NCBI GenBank assembly: GCA_002591725.1
Contig: NJAL01000005.1
Span: 186,001 to 250,000, forward strand
From: Candidatus Didemnitutus mandela
Lineage (GTDB): Bacteria > Verrucomicrobiota > Verrucomicrobiia > Opitutales > Opitutaceae
Direction: 5' to 3'
DNA: 64,000 nt
This document shows, in pieces, positions 10,268 to 19,929 of the stretch. Position 1 is the first letter of the stretch; each line of letters begins with the position of its first letter. The notes under the pieces are model-generated. The model worked only from the letters and a program-made list of their open reading frames with translations. It did not search any database and was not told where the DNA came from. The translations under genes were made by a program, and so were the position numbers.

Positions 10268-11190
10268 ATGCACCTCTGGATTCGTCTGCCCAACTGGCTA
10301 GGCGACGTCGTGATGACACTGCCGTTGCTACGCGCCTTGCGCGCCAGCCGACCGGATGCTGAAATTACCATTATAGGCAAAGCACAGTTTCGTGTGCTGC
10401 TCGAAACGTGGGAAATCGCAGATTGCTTTTTGCCAGTGCCACCGAAAGGATTCGGTTACTTTCGCTATTTCTGGAAACTTCGCGGCCGTTTCCCTGATTG
10501 TTATCTTTTGTTTACTAACTCGGTACGCAGCGACCTCGAGGCTCTTTTCACTGGCTGTCCCCAGCGGTTCGGAATTCTCCGCTGCGGTCAGTTGCGACCG
10601 TTTCTCACTCACACCTTTACACCGAAGGCCGATTTCGACGAAACCCCGCTCACTAATTATCGATTTGGGAGCAATTTTTCCGCCACTTCGGCCTCGCTAT
10701 CGCCGCCAGTCGGGTTCCACGAGCCTCCCCCCAGGCGGCGTGCAACGCAAATATCTCATTGATCTGTGGCTCTGAAAACAATCCTGAAAAGCGCTGGCCA
10801 ATCGCCCACTGGCGGAAATTGATCGCAGCCCTTCCGAAGGAAAAGTTTCAGCTACTTGGCACCTCGAATGATTGTGCCACCACCACCGAAATTGTCCGCA
10901 GTTTCGAAAACCGCACGAACAATCTCACTGGCAGAACCGATTTAAGTCAATTTTTCGACGCTCTATGTCAATCGAAGCTTTTGGTGATAAATGGCACTGG
11001 CGGCATGCATCTTGCTAATGCTTTCGGCGTACCTCTCATCGCCCTTTTCGGTCCCACCAACCCCATTTGCACTGGTCCTGTTTTTTCGGGACCAGCGGTT
11101 GTGCTGCAACCGCCTGGCTGCGCTCCCACGGGTGGCGGCGATCTTGCCATGATTTCACCACAAACAACAGTTGCAGCGGTCCGCGATATG
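10268..11190 (+). pseudogene. second glycosyltransferase family 9 relic (WaaF/heptosyltransferase II-like)
   Basis: The ATG at 10268 starts MHLWIRLPNWLGDVVMTLPL, the canonical N-terminus of heptosyltransferase II. The frame then holds to about 10640, loses register, and resumes at about 10770 (CGSENNPEKRWP, like 'pGa.ygpaKrWP') through GTGGMHLANAFGVPLIALFGPTNP at about 10990-11065. There is no stop at the end of the family domain; the frame runs on into an ABC ATPase relic. It sits right after the lpxL relic, so this was an LPS gene block. The frame breaks make it a pseudogene. Confidence 0.82.
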
Positions 11191-11232
11191 CTTACAGCTT
11201 CGGCTTCCACCCCATCTCCTGTTCCCTCGTCT

Positions 11233-11985
11233 TTGTTTGATGTCACCGATCTCCACACTTCCTCCTATACGCACAACGGTGTGTTTCGTGCTGTTGACGG
11301 AGTAAGTTTTTCTTTAGCGTGCGAGGAGGTGCTCGACATTGCCAGCGAACCTGGTTCGGGAAAATCCGTAACCTGCTACTCTCTCATGGGACTGATCACG
11401 CAGCCTCTAGGCCACATCGAGAGCGGCTTCGCGCTTTTTCAAGACACCGATCTGCTCAAGGCCTAGCCTCAAAAAACACGCTGCCTTCTCAGCGAACACC
11501 TCGCGATGATTTTCCAGAATCTGACGATCTCGCTGAACCCCCTATCAGCGAGTCTCCGAACAATTGATCGAACCGCTGTTGATCCATAAAAAAATCACGC
11601 GCGATGTTGCACGCAAGCAGATGCTATCCATGGCAAAAGAGGTCGGTTTCGGCGTTATCTCGCAGGGTTTCGGCCGGGTGTTGGTAATGAGATATGGGCC
11701 GCTTCGTCGAAGCCGCTCTCCGTCAGAACTATTCGCCGTCCTGCTGCATCCCTACGCAAAAGAGTTGCAACATTCGATTCCGGCGCTGCAGCCGAAAGCA
11801 AAAAAATGAACTCGATCGAAAAATTGCCACCCGACCTGTCGAAGCCAATAGCTGACTCTCCTTTCTCATCGCGTTGCGAGTTTGCCATCGAGCGTTGTTT
11901 TTAGGAGCGACGAGCCTCCTGCTCCAGACTTTCAGCTTAGGTCACTCGCACACCTGCACGCACGTCCAACACAGGGAAATTCAGC
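11233..11985 (+). pseudogene. dppD: oligopeptide/dipeptide ABC transporter ATPase relic (DppD/OppD-like), internal deletion
   Basis: Reads SLFDVTDLHTSSYTHNGVFRAVDGVSFSLA, then the Walker A region as EPGSGKSVTCYSLMGLI, in the same frame as the upstream glycosyltransferase tail. After 11466 other frames give NPLSASLRTI-like and IEPLLIHKKITRDVARKQML (11560-11630). It then jumps directly to GFGRVLVMRYG...LLHPYAKELQHSIPALQPKAKK, the far C-terminal domain. The LSGGQ signature, Walker B and H-loop region, roughly 100 or more residues, are missing, so there is an internal deletion as well as frameshifts. Remnants of the cysteine-containing C-terminal motif (CEFAIERC) follow at about 11875. Confidence 0.82.
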
Positions 11986-13000
11986 TATACACGTACCCTT
12001 ACTCGAACTACAGGATGCGAACCCCCGCTTCCCTATTTTTCCCGGCGGACTACTGAAATGCCAAGTAGAAATAGTAAAAGCTATGGAAGGCGTGAGCTTC
12101 AGCCTGGCACACAGCGAAGTACTCGGCCTTTTCCGCAAATCAGGCTGCAGGAAATCGACCTTTTGCACGAACTACTCTCCAGCTCCTGTCTATCACAAAC
12201 GGCGCCATTTCCCTTCAGGGAAAACCTAGCCATTAACTATCGCTGTGCGCGAAAGGCGGCTTGGCACGCAAATAGTCTTTCAGGATCCTTTTGCCTCGCT
12301 CAATCCGCACATAACGGCTTTGGACATAATCTGCAAATTATTTCTCTCCAATAATATGGCAGTAAATAAGTTACGAAGTAACGCCTGTACCTTACAGGGT
12401 TAATGTTATTCGTCGAGCTTACCGTCTCGGTTGCTGCAGAAATACCCAACGAGCTTTCCAGCAGGTAGTAGGTAGTGCCACCGTCCGCCCGCTCGCCCTC
12501 CAGCCGAAGTTTATCATCGCTGACGAGCCAGTCTCGGCAGCCCTATGTTTCGATTCAAGCCAAAATCCTCAGTCTTTTTCAGCCTTCTTTACTGGGCCTT
12601 GTGCTGTGCGGAAGATAAATTTGTCGCTGATTTCATCTCGCACGACCTTTCAGTGGTGAAACATATGAAACATATTTCGCACTAGGTTGCCGTGATGTAT
12701 TCTCGACCGGATCGTATAACTCGGACCAGCAGCCAAACGTCATCGGACGTCCCGCTCATCCCTACATTCGTGCGCTGATCAGCGCTATTCCAGTGTTTTG
12801 ATCCCTCCAATGAGCCAAAGCGGCAGAATGTGGTGCTAAGCGGCGATCCGCTCTCGCCAACTATTCCACTATCCGGCTGCCCATTTTACCCTCACTGTCC
12901 AGTATAGAGCACCGGAAGTGTCAGGAAATTGTTTTTCCTCTCGTGGTTTCTGGAAACGGACGGGAGACTGCATTCATCTGAATCGACGAAATCGAACCAT
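11986..13000 (+). pseudogene. dppF: oligopeptide/dipeptide ABC transporter ATPase relic (DppF/OppF-like)
   Basis: The frame from about 11998 reads LLELQDANPRFPIFPGGLL and then EGVSFSLAHSEVLGLFRKSG, a degenerate Walker A (expected GESGCGKST). Later fragments in order: RILLPRSI-like 'FQDPFASLNPR' near 12280, KFIIADEPVSA (Walker B) near 12515, ISHDLSVVKHM near 12635-12660, HPYIRALISAIPV near 12760, and DPSNEPKRQNVVLSGDPLSP with FYPHCPVYRAPE near 12800-12915. Many frame changes and a small duplication of GAAACATAT near 12657 are present. With dppD it marks loss of peptide import. Confidence 0.85.
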
Positions 13001-15775
13001 TCGCGGTGGAAGGCGCTTAGCTTGTTTTTAGATTCGCTACCACCATAGAGCCTTGCCGAGGGGGTTTAATCGCGAGCAAGATTTTTCTTTCATAAAAATC
13101 GATATGTACATTCACGAGGTGTCTGTTTCCCGACCAAAGACATGGGAACCGGCTTGGCTGAGCGCCGCCAGCATTTCCTCAAAATTATTGTCTGGCGAAC
13201 GCACGCTGAGCCGGGTCGTTGACAAGAGACGTGACGATTTTCTCACTGAAGACACATTAGCCATAAGCCATCAACACGACGAAAATAAAGTTAGAGTTCT
13301 TCCGTAAATTTTTCGTGCAGTGTTTTAACGCTGATTCCAACAATCTTTTCCACTTTACAGCAAGCTTCGCCAGTATCCCAGAGCAGCGTGGTTTTGCTCC
13401 GGTTGCAGTTTCTCTGTCTTTTCGAGCCAACTCCAAAATTGAGGCGAACTGTTCCAACGACCCTGGACCGGGCCAACCCCATCCACTTAGAGCTGCCTTA
13501 GGCAAGTTTGGTTCGCGGAAAAATCTCTCTTAGGTTGCTCTTCTTTCGATGGGGTTTAAAAAATCATGTTCGTGCCCCAACTTACCACGATCAAAAAGTC
13601 CACTACCTGGGATACGCGTTAGAAAACAATACTGCCAGGACAGATCCAGAGCGAGGGCGAGCACAAATCGCCTTAAGGAAACCGCTTCGGCGCCGCTGTG
13701 ACACCCCTCCCGACGAAGGATAAACTCCCTGCATGAGCACATATGTCATGTCATATGTTTCACGCCGCAGCCCACGCTGAGCCTGGCGCTTGGCGTTCGT
13801 TGAGGAAGAAACGTGAACCTAGCCCAACACCAGCAAAGCACAACATCAGGTAAAACGCTTTCACAAGTCCAGCGGCCCGCCCGCCGATGCCTTAGCTTCG
13901 CTGTCGCTTGAGACAGGACCGATCCCTTATGGCCAACATCTCAACGGAGAGGCAACCCGACTTGCCAAAGCGCCTTGTAGTAACCGGTCCCAGCTGCGGA
14001 TGAAAGGTTGAGCGAGCGAAGTGTACCATTCGCGTGTAGGATCTTTAATCGAAATTCCCCAGTAATTTCCGCGTGGAGCCACTTCGTAGCGCCCACGCCT
14101 TTGTTGCCGAGGACCAGTCCGTTGCCGCTTCGAGCCACATCTTCCATAAATACTTCCGTAAATGTTTTATTAAAATTAGATGCGATTCAGAAAAGCCGGA
14201 CTCGCCAAAATACTTGCGAGTTCTCGCGCTAATGCACATACAACGAATACCAATAATTCATGTCTGCGCGCTTGAGGTTTTTTATCGGTAATTTCGAACC
14301 CAAACGAATTAACCAAATAGAAGCGAAATCGTGTGACTGCACACATGTGACCAATATTCCCTGTGCTTGCAGCGATCTGGGGCTGAAAGAAAACAAAATA
14401 TAACCTTGCAACACAGTGCCAAGCTTTGGCCAACTACACGTCAAGATAACCAGAAACCTTGTCATAGAAAGTTTTGGCCGAAAATCTGGTCTGCCCAGTT
14501 TACCGCTTCAGCCGTCCCCGCCGAGGCTTTTGGGTATCGCTAAATTGCTGGACAATCAGACTCGTTGCCACCGATTTTCAGATATCTGAAATGAGCGGTT
14601 CTGAGCTTTTGTGAAAGCTGCAAAAATGAAGCCTGATCTCTTCACCGTAATGATCACCGGGAGCTCCGTCAATTTTCCGCCACCCAATTTGGCAATGGAC
14701 TCTCCATGAAAACGATCGTGTGAAAGCCTTTTCGTTGGGACGGTATCGCGCCCCACACTTCGTAAAGCTGGGATAGCTAGGACTCCCCCTTCTAGCCTGC
14801 AGTCAGCCAGTGTGTTTGGTTACCTTGAGACCATCGTTCCCAGTGTGAAGCGCGGGGACCTTGCTCTTGATTTTATAAGCTGCGAACTCGACAGCTATCG
14901 AACACTCTATCCAAGCCGTCGAACCTGCTTTGGCTAAGAAAAAAAATACGCTCGAATCGCTGCCACTTACCCAAACTCACGCAACCCGATAGAACTTTCG
15001 TTTTACTTCCGCCTCGGCCGCCGCACTGCAACCGGGAAACAAAGCGAGTCAGTAAAGTTCTTGGAAGAAATTGCAAACCGTGCGATTCACATACTGATGC
15101 TCATTACCTCACCAGAGAGAAGAGGAGTGACCACTACCACGCAAGCTATATTATTCACATTCTTCATCGTGTCAAAACATGACAGTTTATTCGGTAGGAT
15201 CCAGCGGGCCTATTTGGCCTCCAACTCCTGATTCGGCGGCACTATAACAAAACCTAGTTCCGACCCATCGTTTTGCGCGCCACACCGCGAAGCTCGCGCG
15301 TGTGCAAATCGCAGAGAGCCACGCAAAATCCGCCAGTGATGGCCGACGTGGCGTCGTGGGGATATCTCTCTAGATTGGCAACGAGCGTGCAGAAACTGTT
15401 TTTCATCATCTAGGCTCCCGCGAGTTTGCTAAAACCAGCGACAACGCCAGCCCGGAGCTGGCACACTCGATACCAGATTGCGCGACGTCAAGCACTTCGC
15501 CCTTAGTGTTGAGAAAGAAGCCAAAGTAATCAACCACGCGCATAGGGAAAATTCAGAAGTTTCTTCCGCCATGTCGAGACCATTCGCGTTCGGTGGTTCT
15601 GGGTTCTGCGGTCTGGCTCGCTACCCCCAATCGCCGCACGTCAGAGTCACGAAGTTAAATTATAGACGGACAAAACCAGACCCAACAAATGGAAGCTGGC
15701 GCTGAGGTTCGGCGTGCTGCCGGGAACACGAGGGGTAACGGACTGAAACAAACGACGGAAATGGGTAGTATTTTT
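13001..15775. other. 2.8-kb eroded region, unassigned
   Basis: No intact gene and no motif I can name on either strand. Several stretches are protein-like after frame stitching. On the minus strand these lie at about 13260-13505 and 13940-14430. On the plus strand at 14820-15080 one reads VKRGDLALDFISCELDSYRT. The size would fit two or three lost genes. No tRNA, rRNA or strong hairpin was noticed. Confidence 0.5.
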
Positions 15776-16249
15776 TTATCGACGATGATTGAGAGCTTTG
15801 TGCAGCTCTAACTCTTGTTCGCGTTTTTTCACAGTCTCGCGTTTATCAAACTGTTTTTTTGCGCTCGCTGTAGCGATCTCCACTTTCACGAGAGCTTGCT
15901 TAAAATACAAGCGCAACGCTACAATCGTGCGGCCACCGGTTTCGACAGCTTGCTGAATTTTTCGCAGTTCTCTGGCATGAAGCAGAAGCTGGCGCGGCCG
16001 CCGCGGTGCGTGTTGGGAAAGACCGCCGTGCGAATATTCTTCGATGTAGGCACCGTGCAACCAGAGACCACCTCTTTCGAATCGAGCAAAAGCATCAGCC
16101 AGCTGTGCTTTTCCTGTCCGAATCGATTTCACCTCAGCGCCGGCTAATTTTACGCCCGCCTCGAATTTGTCGTACACGAAGTAATTGTGAAAAGCCTTCG
16201 GGTTTCGGGCTTCCGTAAAACGGGCAAAATTATGCTGTTTCGCAGCCAT
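15776..16249 (-). CDS. smpB: SsrA-binding protein SmpB
   Basis: SmpB binds tmRNA and delivers it to stalled ribosomes for trans-translation. The 157-residue protein starts MAAKQHNFARFTEARNPKAF, has the conserved NYFVYDKFEAGVKLAGAEVKSIR strand region and the AYIEEYSHG segment. The basic tail (KKQFDKRETVKKREQELEL, about 131-149) enters the ribosomal decoding centre. Length is normal. It follows rpoZ on the minus strand after a strong terminator, so it probably has its own promoter in 16250-16290. The partner tmRNA gene was not found in this window. Confidence 0.96.
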   Translation of the reverse strand: MAAKQHNFARFTEARNPKAFHNYFVYDKFEAGVKLAGAEVKSIRTGKAQLADAFARFERGGLWLHGAYIEEYSHGGLSQHAPRRPRQLLLHARELRKIQQAVETGGRTIVALRLYFKQALVKVEIATASAKKQFDKRETVKKREQELELHKALNHRR

Positions 16250-16286
16250 TGGTCACCAAAATATGGAAGAATAGGCTCGAGGAAAT

Positions 16287-16324
16287 AAAAAAAAGCATAG
16301 CAGCTGGGAGCTGCTGTGCTTTGT
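16287..16324 (-). terminator. intrinsic terminator of rpoZ
   Basis: Read on the minus strand, AAAGCACAGCAGCT pairs with AGCTGCTATGCTTT around a three-base CCC loop with one mismatch, followed by a run of T. It lies 40 bases after the rpoZ stop and before smpB. Confidence 0.85.
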
Positions 16325-16364
16325 CATAGCAGGAAAAGAGCAAAACCAGAACAAAAAAACGGAC

Positions 16365-16568
16365 TCAAACAGAGGTAGGTAATTCGTAGCGGACCTTCCT
16401 CTCAATAATTTCGCGTAGGGCTATATCCTCGGGGCTCAGCTTTTCGAGTGATTCTACGAGCGGGCGACTACCCCGGCGAAGCTGTTTGACCCGGCGAGAC
16501 ACCTCGTTGATTAGCACGTTTGCGTCTGCAACGACTTCTTGAGCTTCTTTGATGTATTTGTCTCTCAT
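16365..16568 (-). CDS. rpoZ: DNA-directed RNA polymerase omega subunit
   Basis: Omega helps assemble and stabilise beta-prime in RNA polymerase. I chose the ATG at 16568 (MRDKYIKEAQEVVADANVL). The open frame extends upstream to 16670, but that part is not omega-like. The 67 residues contain VLINEVSRRVKQLRRG and LSPEDIALREIIERKVRYE, the 'Li..aa.R..ql..G' and 'iAl.Ei..gki' signatures. It is a compact omega with no C-terminal extension. Just upstream at about 16594-16618 is a near-perfect repeat of AATCCAATACTA. It is divergent from cutA. Confidence 0.88.
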   Translation of the reverse strand: MRDKYIKEAQEVVADANVLINEVSRRVKQLRRGSRPLVESLEKLSPEDIALREIIERKVRYELPTSV

Positions 16569-16719
16569 AGTTCGGTAAGGTAAATAACAATCGAATCCAA
16601 TACTAAAATCCAATACTATACTGTTAGCAGAGAAGAAAGACGTCAAACGAAAATCAAAAACTTCACCCACGTTCCGGAAACCGCTTTGCTCGCTTAAAAT
16701 TGCTGTTTAACATGATGTC

Positions 16720-17052
16720 ATGATGATCGCCTGGACCACCGTTTCGTCCCGTCCCGAAGCCAATCGCTTGGCCCGGGGGGCTGTCGAAAAAGATCTTGCC
16801 ACCTGTGCCCAAATTGATAGCGAGATCATTTCGTATTATCGTTGGGAAGGGAAACTCGAGGAAGGACACGAATTTCGGGTATGGTTTAAATATATGCCTG
16901 CCAACGCTTCCGCTCTCCAGACGTGGGTTATGGCTACTCATACATATGAAACGCCCCAGTGGATTGAAATTTCAGCCGAAAACGTAGGCCAAAAATATTT
17001 GTCATGGGCAGTTGCAAACTTTACATCTGCATCCTTTCGTAATTCGCAATAA
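16720..17052 (+). CDS. cutA: CutA1-type divalent cation tolerance protein
   Basis: Small trimeric cytosolic protein linked to copper and divalent-ion tolerance; its biochemical role is unsettled. The 110 residues match CutA along their length: MIAWTTVSSRPEANRLARGA, then CAQIDSEIISYYRWEGKLEE, the conserved 'i.SiY.WkGki......l..K' block, and THTYETPQWIEI near 73-84 ('hpYe.P.ii.l'). Two adjacent ATGs at 16720 and 16723 are equally possible. No frame lesion is seen. It is transcribed away from rpoZ and followed 16 bases later by the small basic protein gene. Confidence 0.9.
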   Translation: MMIAWTTVSSRPEANRLARGAVEKDLATCAQIDSEIISYYRWEGKLEEGHEFRVWFKYMPANASALQTWVMATHTYETPQWIEISAENVGQKYLSWAVANFTSASFRNSQ

Positions 17053-17068
17053 CCTTAACTTTTCTTTT

Positions 17069-17227
17069 ATGTCGCAACATAACAGCCTCAAAGCTGCCAG
17101 CGGAGGTCTTTTGGCCAAACGCAACGTCCTCAAGCGCTTCGAGCGCGTTGCCAGCCTAAAAAAACACGGCCAGTGGAAGGACGGCGATCGTGTTCAGGGT
17201 CTGCGCAAAACAAAACCGGGCTTCTGA
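17069..17227 (+). CDS. small basic protein of Verrucomicrobia/Chlamydiae family
   Basis: A 52-residue, strongly basic protein beginning MSQHNSLKAASGGLLAKRNV and continuing with LKRFERVASLKKHGQWKDGD. This pattern (NVL.RfERi..L...g.w.eg..v.GL.KtK) is that of the short conserved basic protein found in Verrucomicrobia and Chlamydiae, function unknown, probably RNA- or ribosome-associated. The ATG at 17069 fits the family; the frame is open farther upstream to 17012 but that would overlap the cutA end. A good terminator follows directly. It is a useful lineage marker. Confidence 0.8.
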   Translation: MSQHNSLKAASGGLLAKRNVLKRFERVASLKKHGQWKDGDRVQGLRKTKPGF

Positions 17228-17243
17228 TTATTATGCTTTTGTC

Positions 17244-17274
17244 AAAAGGCGGACAAAATTGCCCGCCTTTTTTG
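17244..17274 (+). terminator. intrinsic terminator after the small basic protein gene
   Basis: AAAGGCGG pairs with CCGCCTTT around a loop of about ten bases and is followed by a T run. It starts 17 bases after the stop codon. Confidence 0.88.
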
Positions 17275-17908
17275 TTACTTTGCCACATATGCGCTCAATT
17301 CGCCGAACTCAACTCATAGACTGGCATTCCTGCTTCCGCTTGAAAGCGGAGGCTATTCGCTTATGTGTTTCGTATGTTCTTTGAGAGCATCCCCATGCCC
17401 TCGCGAGATAATCATCCCGCCAGGGTCAACCTCGACTACACGAAAAGCAAAATAAACATTATTGGTATCATTCTTGCCGGAATCCTCAGTCGCTGGTTCG
17501 GTGTTTTCGTAATATAATATATAATTGATATAATTAGGTTATCCCCCTGGTCGGATCGAAACCTGAAACCTTGAGCCTACTGGCAATCAACTACGGCGAA
17601 TATTTTTATCTCTTCCCGAGCCGTGCGTATGAACTACGAAAAAATTTACGTTCAACACCGCAATCGGTTCCGTGTTCTGGTGCAACGTTTTGTGCTGTCT
17701 CGGCGGTCAAGGCCTTTCAGGGCGACACTCTTATGTGCGGTGAGTTACACGTCATTACGTTCTGGGTAATTGGGCATCCTGGCGTTTCTCAGCTTGCTTT
17801 ACTAATTTTTATCACCGATAAATGTCCACGATCAACGATCCCGATAGCTCGTTACGTTAAAATGGCTTGAGCTCGCGACCGCGTGATCGAATACTCATGC
17901 GGTTTTTT
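17275..17908. other. intergenic region with AT-rich core
   Basis: No convincing gene. A 47-codon frame at 17374-17517 begins MFFESIPMPSRDNHPARVNL and ends in a hydrophobic segment, but it has no visible ribosome-binding site and no recognised relative. The stretch 17510-17545 (TATAATATATAATTGATATAAT) is very AT-rich. Confidence 0.4.
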
Positions 17909-17983
17909 GCGAATGTAGCACAATGGATAGTGTAGTGGCCTCCGAAGCCATTGATCCGGGTTCGACTCCCGGCATTCGTACCA
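17909..17983 (+). tRNA. tRNA-Arg (anticodon CCG)
   Basis: Folds as a cloverleaf: acceptor GCGAATG with CATTCGT (one G-U at the end), D stem GCAC/GTGT, anticodon stem GTGGC/GCCAT around loop CTCCGAA, a 4-base variable region, and a T arm CCGGG-TTCGACT-CCCGG. Discriminator A at 17980 is followed by a genome-encoded CCA at 17981-17983. Loop position 34-36 is CCG, reading the Arg codon CGG. It stands alone between eroded regions. Confidence 0.93.
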
Positions 17984-18640
17984 CTTCACTTCTGCTGTGT
18001 CGAGTGAGGAAGCCGTATTTCCGTCTTCTGCTATGACTTCTCTCCCAGGTTTTCCTAAACACATGCACTGTCATTTTGCGTTGTTCGTTTGCTTCACGGC
18101 CTGCACGCCCAAAAGCATGTTCGAAGAGAAAGGTGAAGTTCAGCCGCTCTAGAGCTTTGGCGCGTAGCGGTCACGCAAGCAGGCCGCGCTTTCGGTCGAT
18201 CTCTTCGAGAAACTCACTGAAGCGATCAAGATGATGGGACACAACGCGCAACACCTACCGTCTCCTTGGCCCGAACAACAGCAGCTAAATGAAAACGATC
18301 CGCCGTTCCGAAAAATTGGGTAATCTCACGGCCGGCAAAATTTTCCTGTTCGGTCTCGGCACATGTGTCTTTGTTCCTCTATCCATCCTCCAACGAGAGG
18401 AGACTAGGCTGCTGCGTCTCACGGCGACCAAAACTGTATCGTCCCGGGACCTAGGTTGGAACTGAGCGATCACTGCGCGCCTATAAGGCGCGCAGTGCGC
18501 ACAACGAAAAACGGGCCAAGGAAATCAAACGGAGCGAGATAAAAACAATTTCAAAGTTCAGTTTTTGATGAAAAATCTCGACAGCTATCGCAAAATACCT
18601 GCTTCCGATGCGGCCGTTCTGAAATTAGTAATCTTTATTC
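17984..18640. other. eroded region, unassigned
   Basis: No intact gene and no family match. It contains a perfect 11-bp hairpin at 18471-18497. Confidence 0.45.
18471..18497. repeat. GC-rich hairpin, 11-bp perfect stem
   Basis: CACTGCGCGCC and GGCGCGCAGTG flank a five-base TATAA loop. No T-tract follows on either strand, so it is not a standard intrinsic terminator. Confidence 0.85.
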
Positions 18641-19900
18641 ATTGATTTCGGATTGGTAGGCACGGACATGATCGCTGGCCTACGTGCCCAAGCAATCAAA
18701 AAAATTGAACAAACTCAGCTGGTCGGCGTGGCCAACCGCTCGCTGGATTCCGCCCAAGTCTTTGCCACCGTCGACGGCCTTCCCTTCGCCACAAACGACC
18801 TTACCGCACTGCTTCGCCGACCCGGAGATTAAAAGCGGTATACATCGCCACGCAGAGCGCCACCCACCATAACAGCCATCCGAACAGGCAAGCATGTCCT
18901 TATCGAGAAATTGCTTAAAATCACACTCTCCTGGATCCACGAAATTCTATCTGCTGCCGACATGCAAGGAATAGGCGGCATTTTTCAAAACAGATTTAGC
19001 TGTGATATTTCAGCCATAAAACAGACCGTCGCTAGCGCCCGGCTCGATCAACTCGTGTTCGCCGAGCAACAGCGTGAAATGGTATCCCCTCGCATCGTAT
19101 TATCAAAGCTGGAAAGGCGCAGCTTGCGCTCGGTAGTACCATGCTGGTCAAGCAAGGCGGACCCAAGGGCTCTTAACTCCTCCATTGACTGGTCGGCCTA
19201 TCGCAGAGGTCCATTGCTGGTTCGGCAAGACGGCGCGTGAACACCAGTATCGACGAAAACGAAGGTGCTTCTGTTGTTTCTTTTCGATTCTCGGGCGGGT
19301 ACGCTGGGCATCATCGAAGTCACCATAGCAGCCTGGCTCGGTTACGTCCGTCGCATCAAGCTTCGTGAGAAAATAAAGATCTCTCTGTGTCGAGGACGGT
19401 CGCACTGAGGTTGGGATTTTCGCGCCCCCGGGCCGGAAAACGAAAAACTTTGCTCCCCACCGTCGAAAACCACCAGAATCAATGGGAACAGTTCCATCAC
19501 CATTGCCATTGCCGGCTACGTGTAGCAACCCGGCTATTTCGTCAACGCTTTCCCTACGGCCGTCTACCGATAGTCGTGAACCACGCAAAACCGTGACACT
19601 CGTGCATGTACTCTACGCACCGGCTGTCACAAATCCGCTTAGCGCTTGTCTACCACTAGACTTTTCGTTGCACGTAAACAATCTCCACCACTCTCTGCGT
19701 GACCGACCCTCCGAAAGAGAGCCTCTGGTCGCTGAGCCTGCCGGGAGGGGTCTCGAGGTTTTTCTATTCTTCTCCATGATCTCAGAGTCCAGCAGCCAAA
19801 CGCGCTGCAAGCGCAACCCCAGCCCCGCATTAAAACCCAGAGAGTCCACCATCGCTTCCGACTTACTCGAGCACAGACACACCTACGGCTAATGCAACGA
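18641..19900 (+). pseudogene. Gfo/Idh/MocA family oxidoreductase relic 1
   Basis: NAD(P)-dependent sugar or inositol dehydrogenase family. From about 18669 the frame reads MIAGLRAQAIKKIEQTQLVG then VANRSLDSAQVFA, the Rossmann 'H...i......lv.v.D....a..fa' block. Then KAVYIATQSATHH (like 'vdaVyIatP...H'), GKHVLIEKLLKITL near 18885 ('GKhVl.EKPl...'), and FQNRFSCDISAIKQTVAS ('fq.Rf.p....k.li..g'). TSIDENEGASVVSFRF near 19240 matches the C-terminal 'vedta...l.f..G' strand. The catalytic Lys-Pro of the EKP motif is Lys-Leu here. Stops and frameshifts are frequent. Confidence 0.75.
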
Positions 19901-19929
19901 TCTCATGAAGGCAGGAATCGAGCTGCAAT

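Noticed and set aside
17374-17517. 47-codon frame before the tRNA
   Set aside because: No ribosome-binding site, no relative recognised, AT-rich end; noted only in the intergenic entry.
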